From Plasmodiophora brassicae (taxonomy: Eukaryota > Endomyxa > Phytomyxea > Plasmodiophorida > Plasmodiophoridae): a stretch of DNA of 64,000 nt. The stretch is from contig JASFAU010000008.1 of assembly GCA_039704465.1 (NCBI GenBank), positions 620,001 through 684,000 on the forward strand. Direction: 5' to 3'. Below the pieces are notes generated by a model. That model made no database searches and had not been told where the DNA came from. It saw only the letters and a list, made by a program, of their open reading frames with translations. Shown in pieces: positions 55,932 to 64,000 of this stretch. Every line of letters begins with the position of its first letter. Positions within the stretch are counted from its first letter, which is position 1. A program made the translations under genes and the position numbers.

Positions 55932-57101
55932 CGCCGCTTGCGCAAGGCACTCTCTGAGGCCGCCCAAAAATTCGCCGCGCTCCCAAAACCGGAGCCACCT
56001 ATAATACAGTTGCCCCGTGATGATGAACTGCGCTGCCTGCGCACGGCGAATCGCAGGTCCCCTTGCGGCCCATCTCATCAGTCGGACCTCCTGTCGTCGA
56101 CTTCGGAATGCTACAGTAGCGCCCCAGTGCCCAAATGCGATCACTGCAGACGAGGTTCCAATTTTCGAACGGCACACTGCGGAGGTGATCGTCAACACCT
56201 GCGCGGAACGGGACGCTCTGTCCAGCGCTTTGCTGCAGATGCTGAGGATCACGTCCGCGGTATGTGCCGCTCGAAAATTGGAATGCCGAGCAGATGACAG
56301 TTGACGATTCCGCTGTGGTTGCTGTGGAGACGCAGGCAAGCATTCAAGTATGACGTCGCGAAATGCGTTAACATGCGCAACGAAACGGCGAATGTCCAGG
56401 ACTTCGAGAGCACGTCAGCAATTGATTGCAAGTTGATAGCGCAGATGTAGCGCGCGTATTTCGAAACAGTCGAATCCGAACAGGACCCCAACGATGCGAG
56501 CCCTGTACGTTCTGGCATGAGGGTAAGCAGGAACGCCGTCTGCTGGAACGAGCAACTAACAGAGAGAGGGCCGACGTCAAGGTCGAATTGAGCAGGGTTC
56601 CTGAAATTGATTCAGTATTGCGGTGTCGTTCTAAAACTCAACGCGCCACCCAAGAATGTCTTTTTCTGGTGAGCGGCTCGTACCATTCTCCGTTCATCGG
56701 GTGCTGGCCTTGTGGTGTTGGGTGTATTTGTCAGTCCTGAATCGGTATACGTTACATGCTTCCTCGCTTTGCGCTTGGCGCCAACCTTCTCTTCCCAGTC
56801 GAAGTCAACGCAGAAGAGGCACTCGGCGCTTCGAACAAGGTTCGGGTGGTGCCCGCGGTACTGAACGGGGCGGCGCACAGCATATGCTAGCTCGGGAGCG
56901 CGCTCGAAGGCCTCCGAATGGCCCGCCACCGCCACCGGCAACTACAAAAGGAGAGGGCCGTACTTTTTCCGCGGCAATCTGCGATAGGATTACTCCGCGA
57001 GCAACGGCTTCGAAGCGGTGATGGTATGGGAGGTGGATGACGCCGCGCTGCCGATTTGGGGTGGCTGATGGGCGGTATGGTCTGCGCAGGCGAACGATGC
57101 G
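55932..57101. other. interval without a confident gene
   Basis: About 1.2 kb between the divergent VSR and TMEM208-like genes. Both strands carry medium-length frames, but none shows a recognisable family, targeting signal or consistent codon bias. An imperfect inverted repeat lies at 56156-56283. The 5' flanks of both neighbours are here. Confidence 0.4.
56156..56283. repeat. imperfect inverted repeat with about 70-nt loop
   Basis: The left arm begins TTCCAATTTTCGAACGGCAC (56156 on). The right arm (about 56254-56283) reads, in reverse complement, TTCCAATTTTCGAGCGGCAC and continues with CGCGGA opposite TGCGGA. About 25 of 30 positions pair. No gene covers it convincingly. It may be a decayed short inverted-repeat element. 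Confidence 0.6.
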
Positions 57102-57666
57102 ATGAAGAAGCGCGGAAAGCGGTACGCCAGCACGTCGGCGCTGTACTTGCAGATCACGATCGGCGTTCAGGTCAGTATTCGACGGATCCGCCACCCGTCA
57201 TTGTCGTCTGAACGGCGTGTTTGCAGCTGGTGTATCTTGTGTTTCGGGTTATGTTCTTCTGGTCCACGTTCTCAGCGTGGTGGTCGTGGGCTCTGCTCGC
57301 AGCAAGCCAGGCGATCTGCTATCAGCTGATCCTGGCTGGAATTGCCAGCGGCAGGAAATACTCGTACTACCAGGACATTCTGTTCATCAGCTGGTTCGTT
57401 CAAGTCACATTGTGTGTCACAGAGTACGCCTGGATCACTGCGTTGCTGGTCGGTATTCTTCCATTGTCGTCGTCCCTTATTACTCAGCATTGTCGCAGAT
57501 TCCCGGGTACATATTGTTCAAAGCTGGATCCTACGTCTTCTCGTCGCTGAAGGCCACAGAGGGCCCTACAGAAGAGATCGAGCTATCGGAGAGAGAAAAG
57601 AAGAAGCTGGCCAAGCTCGAGCGGCACAACAAGCAACGGGAAGCCCGTTACGGCAAGCTTCAGTAA
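57102..57666 (+). CDS. TMEM208: TMEM208/SND2-like ER membrane protein
   Basis: ER protein of the SND route for tail-anchored and C-terminal-TM proteins. The basic start MKKRGKRYASTSALYLQITI ends at an intron (GTCAGT ... TTTGCAG, about 57170-57222). Hydrophobic blocks follow: LVYLVFRVMFFWSTFSAWWS, WALLAASQAICYQLILAGIA, and a DILFISWFVQVTLCVTEYAW helix (the DI.....VQ motif is typical). A second, about 35-nt intron (GTATTC ... ACTCAG, about 57451-57485) precedes ALSQIPGYILFKAGSYVF, and a charged tail has KKKLAKLERHNKQREARY, like the TMEM208 C-terminus. Length and helix count fit the family. Confidence 0.78.
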
Positions 57667-57785
57667 TGAAACGGACTGAGGCGTTCATGGCAACAGTTTG
57701 TCTGGATTGGCTGTGCGATTGTATTATAGTCGAGAGACTTTGAAAGCTGTCAACAGGCTCAAATGGGCGGTGCGCGAGCTCGATC

Positions 57786-60690
57786 TCAGTCGACGCTCAT
57801 CATCTCGTCCTGGGCTGGGGTCTGCTGTGCGGGACCGTCCTCCTTCGACTCGGTCGGGACCATCTCAGTGTCAGCGGATTCTTCGCGTACGTTAGATTCG
57901 GGTGCGGCGCCTTCCGCTGCCTTAGCGGGCCCATCCGCTGCCTTAGCGGGTCCGTCCGCAGGCTTAGGCTTTTCGACAGGCTTCGGCGTCCTCATCACTG
58001 GTTCACAAACGGCAGACAGTTCCTTGCACTTCGCATCAATGGATGCCAGCGTCAGGAATGGGTCATCGCACTTCGAGAGCCGTTCCTGCTTTGCCTGAGC
58101 GTCGGAAAGCCACTTCTGCACCTCCTGGCACTTGCGAGAGACAGTCTCCCTCTTGCTGGTGTCAATATGAGCGAACTTCGGGTCCTGGCTCTGAACAAAT
58201 TCCTCATAGGTCGCCAGCAGGTTCGCCAGGTTTGCCAGGTGCGTGTCGCGGTGTTCGAACTCGAATAATCGGCGCGTTGCAGCGTCACCAACGGCCTTCA
58301 GAGCGTTCAGCTTTTCCACGAAAACGCTCTTCTGGGCCTCTTCGCCCTCCTCCGAGTACAGCCACTGCTCGGTGTCGTCGAGCGACGCCAAGAACGAAGC
58401 GCGAACATCGTCTGTGAAGAAGTCGTTCAGCTCCAGCGTTGCCTTGTCCCTCATCTCGTAGATGTACGACTCCAAATCATTCCTCTTCTCAGCGGTCTCG
58501 GCAACAACCTAATCCAGAGATCACTTGTTAGCTTGACAGCAGTACACAGCACCGCGGAGCGCCTACCCTGTCTTCGTTCTCCATTGCAACTTCCCGCTCA
58601 TGCAATTCTTGAAGGGCGTCCTTCTTCAAACCACCGACAACTTCGGACACCACGGTGACATCGGTTCTGATCACCTTCTTCTTCGCAGGCGGAGCAGCAG
58701 CAGCCGTTCCAGAAGCAGATGCACTCGACGCAGGAGCGTCTTCCATCGGTACATCGGCTGACGGCGTCGCGGGAGGTTTGCCTTCCTCCGTCTCCATCGC
58801 TTCGGGAGCCTGTTCCGCAGACTCGGACGCCGGTTCCTCGTCCATGGCCGCTGCCGCTGTCGTCTCAGAAGGTGCTGGGCCTGGCGCCTGATTCTGCTCT
58901 GGGGCTTCCTGAACGGCAGTGGCAGAATCCACGCTAAGCACACCGTTCAGATCCAGCTTCACGCGAACTTTGGTCTTGACGGCACGGTCAGGGTTGACCG
59001 GTTGCGGGATATCCTGAACAACGAACCTGTTGCACGGCGGTTAGCATTCGAGCGGCGTGCAACGCAGATGCCACGTACCGTCCGAGCAGCGGGTCGATTC
59101 CGCGAACAGGGGTCTCATACTTGGCTGTAATCTGGAACGGGTCGGACTTGAAGAAGCTGACCATCTTGACCTGGGGGATCGGGTTGAAACGCGGGAAGAG
59201 CTTGTTGACGTTGGACGCATCAACAGGGCCTGTGGATACCGGGCCGAAAACGAAGTCGACGCCATAGGGGATGACATCTTGGACGTCGAATTCGCGTACT
59301 TTGAAGCTGGGTGACAGCATCGCACACTGAAGAGCAGCACCACGGGCGACAGCTTCGTCTCCATCGCAGGTCGTCGAGCACGGCTTTCCGAACCAGTTGT
59401 CCAGGGCGCTGCGGACGGCTGGGATACGAACGGTGCCTCCAACCAATTCCACGGAATGCAGATCGGACACTTTCGTGCCCAGATCGTGCAAAAGCGTCTT
59501 GATGGGCACGAGGATGCGCTCAAGGAGCCCGCTGGCCAACGTTTCGAATTCGGTTCGAGTCACCATTCCCTTAACGTCGACGTCGTTCATGATGCATTCA
59601 ACGTTCCACGGGGCCTCATAGTTCGCCGAAAGCCTACATGCCGCAGTCAGCAACCGAAGTGTCAGGCACAGAGCTGGCGCTGCCTCACGTCTTCTTTGTA
59701 CGCTCCGCCGTATGGGCGAGTCGCAGGAGAGCCTTGGTACTCTTGGTGACATCGAGCCGATTCTTCTCCGCGATGTCGCCGATGAACCTTTGGAGCAGGA
59801 CGTTGTCGAAGTCACGCCCGCCGAGGTTCTGGTCAGAATTGTGCCCGAGCACCTTGAGTTTCCCTGCGTTTGCGTGAATGAGCGGGCGCAAGTCGGCACT
59901 CCTAATTACGCCCCACCTTGTATGAACGACACCAGGGACACATTGGTCGCACAGTGGCCAATGTCGACAAAGAGGACCTTGATCGGTGCTGCATCTGGCA
60001 GCACACGAAGGATCCCGTACGTTAGCGCCACGGCCGTTGTCTCATGCATCAGACGGAGAACGTTCAGGTTCGCGACGTGAGCGGCATCCAGGATCGCACG
60101 CCGCTGGACATCCGTGTAATACGGCGGGATCGTGATGACACCTGAGATGTTCACCGGTTAGCGAACAACAAGTCGGCCTCATATTTCCACAATGTCGTTC
60201 CGTACAGTCATGAACCGTCTGCGGCGTCAGCGCCTTCTCCGCAATTCGTTTCAGGCAGCCGAACAGTGCTGCTACGATCTGCTCCGACGTGAACGTGTTC
60301 TGCTGGTCCATGTAGTTGACCTCGACTCCGATATTGCCGTTGGGCAGCTCTACCGTTTTGAAGAAGAACCTGTCAGGGTCGCGATCAATCTTCCCGCGCC
60401 CCATTCACCTGCTGCCATGTGGGCGCTACATACAGTTTCCTATCGTTTTGAAAATCTGGATGATCGAATCGTTTCCCAATGATTCGCTTGAGGTTGTCGA
60501 CCGTGTTCGACGCGTTCGACACAAGGCGGATGGCGGCAGCTTCGCCGAGCTGGCGGACGCGCCCATCGAACGCAACGAGGGTCGGCGTTTTCCGATTGGA
60601 GACCTCGTTGGTGACCACCTCGACGACGCCCTTGCGGGCGACCGAGATGATGCAGTTCTGGTTGCCGAAATCGATGCCGACGACCGACAT
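57786..60690 (-). CDS. HSP110: Hsp110/HSPA4-type chaperone (Hsp70 nucleotide exchange factor)
   Basis: Cytosolic Hsp70-superfamily member acting as nucleotide exchange factor and holdase. The start at 60688-60690 gives SVVGIDFGNQNCIISVARKG, then NEVSNRKTPTLVAFDGRVRQ and NTVDNLKRIIGKRF. Exons across introns near 60400, 60160, 59900, 59640, 59030 and 58510 supply ITIPPYYTDVQRRAILDAAH, RLMHETTAVALTYGI, VLGHNSDQNLGGRDFDNVLL, VELVGGTVRIPAVRSALDNW, GDEAVARGAALQCAMLSPSF and YGVDFVF. The long acidic insert and C-terminal helical bundle (LESYIYEMRDKATLELNDFF, WLSDAQAKQERLSKCDDPFL) distinguish it from Hsp70. Near the C-terminus DGPAKAA is repeated in tandem, and the protein ends in an acidic tail (MMSVD). 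Confidence 0.93.
57915..57962. repeat. short tandem repeat in the Hsp110 C-terminal tail
   Basis: Two near-identical copies of a unit of about 21 nt (CATCCGCTGCCTTAGCGGG-like) encode consecutive DGPAKAA units on the minus strand, flanked by degenerate copies. In-frame length change is likely between strains. Confidence 0.7.
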
Positions 60691-61307
60691 GTCTGCGTGA
60701 TGCGGTCAGGGAACTTGAAGATTGCCAAGCGCACGGAGTCCGTGGGGATCGGTTCTCAAGATTGTACAACCGCGCCGAGCAGACGCCCCGCAATTCCGCG
60801 CGCCTGTGGAACATTCCGATCCCCGCCGGGAATGTTCTTAGATTCCAGGGTTGGGGTTCGCCTATTGTGTGTGACACGCACCTGGTCTGGCGCCGGCTGG
60901 GCGACCCCCTCTGTGGTGCCACGTCATCACGCCCTGATCTGGTTGTGTTCGTGCTGCGAAAATGAGGTCGCCTGGCAACCACCCGCCTACCAACAGTAGG
61001 TTACGTAACTATACATAGGTACGCTGTAGACTGGGTGGCACAAATAGCTTCAAGGATCTTTGCTACCTATTCGTTGCTAAAGCATATTATACTCAACACA
61101 ACCGAATCTGAACGGGCACTGGAGCAACCGGAACCAGTGTCTGGGCGCCAGGCAGGGCACAGGTTCACGTACACGTCGATCATGCGTGTACTGTAAGGCG
61201 CGCTCCTTCAGAAGAAATGACACGTTTGGTGGCAATGGATGCCCATTCCTTGTTGTATTCGGTTTTGGATGACGAGGCCTACTGTTGTTGTAACGCGCGC
61301 GCGCGGG
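60691..61307. other. intergenic region, relatively AT-rich middle
   Basis: About 600 bp between the Hsp110 start and the 3' end of a small membrane-protein gene. Short frames near 60760-60960 have no recognisable identity. The segment at about 61000-61100 is AT-richer than the flanks and probably belongs to the Hsp110 upstream region; no heat-shock elements of clear nGAAn periodicity were identified by eye. Confidence 0.4.
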
Positions 61308-61688
61308 TTAAGACGACGATGCGGACGACGACTCTAGGAAGCCGGTGCTTTGGACAATGTCGGGTAACGGTTGGCCCGTCGCGTTCGGCGCCCGGGGTTC
61401 GCCTAGAATCGACGCCGTACCGTTCTGGACAGGGGCGTTCGTCTTCGACACTGGATGCAACGTCGGTGGTTCAACGGGTCTGCCATCGCCCTCCGGGTTG
61501 ACCAGGTCCGGAAACTCCCATTCGCACACGAACCCGATCACGATGACAACGATGATCAGGTTGAACAGGCAATAGAATATGCCAGCGTTGGCCATGGCCA
61601 CGAAGATAGTAATGATGACCGTCCACCATCCCCAGCCGACTTGCACCATGCTGGTGGGCTCACCGGGACGCTCCCCCAGTTGACTCAT
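61308..61688 (-). CDS. small integral membrane protein, unknown
   Basis: Not recognised. From MSQLGERPGEPTSMVQVGWG (ATG at 61686-61688; an earlier in-frame Met at 61730 exists), the protein has a very hydrophobic stretch, WWTVIITIFVAMANAGIFYC followed by LFNLIIVVIVIGFVCEWEF, enough for two tightly spaced transmembrane helices (a hairpin). A hydrophilic, Pro/Ser/Asn-rich C-terminal tail of about 65 residues follows. No intron is needed. Its start faces the armadillo gene only 74 bp away, so the two share a compact divergent promoter. Confidence 0.55.
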   Translation of the reverse strand: MSQLGERPGEPTSMVQVGWGWWTVIITIFVAMANAGIFYCLFNLIIVVIVIGFVCEWEFPDLVNPEGDGRPVEPPTLHPVSKTNAPVQNGTASILGEPRAPNATGQPLPDIVQSTGFLESSSASSS

Positions 61689-61762
61689 GGTACCATCGGT
61701 GTCATCGTCTGGATCGATCAATCCGTGCATTTATGTATGCGCTCTAATAGGTAGGCCGCCCG

Positions 61763-64000
61763 ATGTCGAGCGGCAGCGAGCGCAAGCCGAGCAAGTCGGC
61801 CGAGTCGTCGTCGCGACCCACCGACCCGAAGAAATCGGTGTCGGGCAAGGCGCCAGCGGAGGTGGCTGCGGCCCCCGTCCCCAGGCCCAAGGGCACCTTC
61901 TGGGACTCCAATGTCCTCCTCGTGGGCGACCCGCTGTCGCATCTGGGCACGCTGGCCGGCGTCGCCCAGCTGCCCATCTCGCAGCTGCTGATCCCGCTCC
62001 AGAAGCGCTCGACGATCTACGCCCGGCGCCAATGCGCCTATAGCTTCGCGACGTACGCGTCGCCGGTGTCGCCCATCGAGAACGCCTGGGAGCAGATCAT
62101 CATGATGGACGACCACGCCGGGTTCCGGGCCATCGTCGCCCTTGTTCGCGATCGGGACCCCGTCTGTCAGCGCTTCGGCGCGTTGGCCATGCAATTACTG
62201 GCGATGCGCCCCGAGGCGCTGCCGCATCTCGCCAAGGTCAACGCCCTCGAGTACGTCCTGCCGCGGGCGCTGATCCTCGACGGCGGCAGGAAGGACTGGG
62301 ACGCCGACGCCCAGCGGTACTGCATCATCGCCAGCGAGAACATGAGCCTCGACGTCGACCGGCACCGGTTCGTCATGGGGTTCCTGAACGAGATCGTCCA
62401 CATGATCGAGCGCCCGCCGCACCCGTCGTACCGCGCGTCGGCGATCGGCATCTGCAGGAACCTGGCGCTGTCGCCCCGGTTCCGGCCGAACCTGCTCCCC
62501 GCGGTTCGCGCCTGCGTCGCCATCCTCAAGACGCAGACGCAGACGATCGAGTGCCGGACGAAGGCGGCCGACTTCTTGGCCCTGGTCAGCGACAGCGACG
62601 TCGCCAAGGCGTACCTGCTGTCGCGGCGCATCTTCACGATCGTCGTGAACGTCGTCGAGGCGTGCACGGGCGACCCGGAGGAGTCGCGCATGCTGGGCAA
62701 CATCGCCCTGATGCTGCAGAACTTCGCCCTGGTCGTCGAGGCGCATCGCGGCATGCTGGACGACGACACGCTGCTGACGATCATGGTCCTGGGCAGCATG
62801 ACGCACGTCGCCGACTGCCTGATCGGGATCACGCGCGTCCTGCAGATCCTGTCGTCGTACCCGGCGCGCATCACGCTCCTCGTCAACCTCAAGGGCATCG
62901 AGATCGTCCTGCAGGCGTTCTTCCTCTGCGACCACATCGAGTGCCGCCTGGCCGCCCTGGGCTTCGTCGCCAACCTGGTCCACTACCCGCGCTACCACGA
63001 CCGCCTCGTCCTGAACCGGGCGCCGGAAGCCATCGCCATCGGCCTGCAGAACAGCCACCACGACTGCCTGGCACCGTCGATCAAAGCGGCCGCGTACATC
63101 ACCCGCGAAGTCAGGCACCAGGCGGCGTTCTCGCCCGGCGCCATCATCCCGATCGTGTTCCGCGTCCTGGTCGACACGAAGCGCGCGTCGCTGGAGACGC
63201 GCGATCACGCCCTGGTGACGCTGGCGAACCTGGCCGCCGACCCGGGCAACCACCCAGTCCTGCTCGGCCAGTTCCGCAAGCACGAGGCGGCGATCCTGAC
63301 GTTGACGACGACGGCCACGCTGGACGACACGCTCGTGTACCTCGGGAAGTTCCTGTGCAACCTGCTGACGACGGAGGACAGGGAGATCCGCGCCTTCATC
63401 GGGCGCCCCGCCGTCCTGTCGCAGATCGCGAAGCTGTTCGCCACCGTCAACGTCAACGTTGTCAAGTGCGGCCTGGCCGTCCTGGCCGGCCTGCTGCGCG
63501 ACGACGACGACGTTCGTGTCGCCGTCACCAGGGCCTGCTACGGCGGCCTGCGGTTCGTCGCCCGCCTCTGGTGCAGCGAGACGTACCACTACATGGTGGC
63601 GATGATCCTGTCGAACCTCACCCGCAGCAGGGCTGTCGTCGAGACGTATCCCTGGCAGGACTGTGAGTGATCGCCCGGACGCCACCCCCGCCCGAGCTGA
63701 ACGTCACGTCAGGGTTGGACCTCGCTGAGCACCTCCTGGCGGAGCCATGGGCGAAGGTGTCCAGGAAGGGCATGGAGTTCCTGCTGAACATCGCCGACCT
63801 GAACGCGGTCCAGGAGGCGGCGCTGAAGACGACGCTCATCAACCGCATGTTCACCAGCGTCGTCAAGCAGGACCACTCGTTCCCGCTGGCGCTGCACGTG
63901 CTGGCCAAGTTCTCGGCGGGCATCCTGCCACTGCGCCTGAAGGTCGCCGAGCGCAACTGCATCGGCGTGTTCGCGCGCCTGCTCCTGTCCCGGTGCAAGC
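61763..64000 (+). CDS. armadillo/HEAT-repeat protein, 3' truncated by window edge
   Basis: Long alpha-solenoid protein of unknown role. The Ser/Lys/Pro-rich disordered N-terminus (about 45 residues) precedes repeated helical units: RQCAYSFATYASPVSPIENA, FRAIVALVRDRDPVCQRFGA, YRASAIGICRNLALSPRFRP, ECRTKAADFLALVSDSDVAK, RMLGNIALMLQNFALVVEAH, RLAALGFVANLVHYPRYHDR, ETRDHALVTLANLAADPGNH, VVKCGLAVLAGLLRDDDDVR. A single long exon runs to about 63662. A 50-nt intron (GTGAGT ... GTCAG, 63663-63712) then joins PWQD to WLDLAEHLLAEPWAKVSRKG in frame, and the gene continues beyond 64000. Strong GC3 bias creates a 496-codon shadow frame on the minus strand. Candidate homologues include ARMC/importin-like proteins, none specifically supported. 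Confidence 0.8.

Noticed and set aside
54907..56339. Extension of the VSR coding frame upstream of 55931
   Set aside because: The in-frame upstream sequence has no homology, and the ATG at 55931 yields a proper signal peptide.
62195..63685. 496-codon minus-strand frame opposite the armadillo gene
   Set aside because: Composition is dominated by D/V/Q/R as expected from the complement of GC3-biased coding sequence. It has no domain, while the plus strand shows regular helical repeats.

Overview
The window is nuclear DNA from a GC-rich, gene-dense, intron-bearing protist. The evidence is the lack of operons, protein-coding genes cut by short GT-AG introns (mostly about 40-70 nt, several with a CTAAC-like branch site 15-20 nt before the acceptor), AATAAA-type signals just after several stop codons, and intergenic gaps often of only 70-250 bp. 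Gene content adds autophagy (ATG9), a plant-type vacuolar sorting receptor, a 7TM-RGS protein, calcineurin, and axoneme/centriole proteins (SAXO-like, LRRC45-like). This points to a free-living-type or parasitic eukaryote with a flagellated stage. A phytomyxid/plasmodiophorid rhizarian fits the GC, compactness and intron size, but that assignment is inference only.

Layout. 0-7 kb: methylmalonate-semialdehyde dehydrogenase (+), DNA polymerase alpha subunit B (-), IMP dehydrogenase (-). 7-12.5 kb: two 7TM-RGS paralogues facing each other, the left copy broken by frameshifts and a deletion, enclosing a tandem-PH protein and a propeller/coiled-coil protein. 12.5-13.6 kb: gene-poor, with a long hairpin. 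13.6-21 kb: a (DH-PH-FYVE)x2-FYVE protein, CDC45 and a GT61 glycosyltransferase. 21-30.5 kb: PPR protein, a type I membrane protein with a PPPY tail, NADPH-cytochrome P450 reductase, two unknown basic proteins and a CPSF160/DDB1-type propeller protein. 30.6-42 kb: coilin, an OFA-type MFS transporter, an SLC7-type amino acid transporter, PSMD5-like proteasome chaperone, severin and lipoyl synthase. 42-50.5 kb: two small membrane proteins, LRRC45-like, ATG9 and an 18-repeat SAXO-like protein. 50.8-64 kb: calcineurin A, COX6B, vacuolar sorting receptor, TMEM208/SND2, Hsp110, a small membrane protein and an armadillo-repeat protein that runs off the right edge.

The genes are not functionally clustered, but several themes recur: DNA replication (POLA2, CDC45), mitochondrial metabolism (MMSDH, LIAS, COX6B, PPR), phosphoinositide/Rho and G-protein signalling (tandem PH, FGD-like, 7TM-RGS, calcineurin), endomembrane traffic (ATG9, VSR, TMEM208) and flagellum/centriole (SAXO, LRRC45). 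Exon boundaries are read by eye from frame continuity and family conservation. Gene spans are firmer than individual splice sites.
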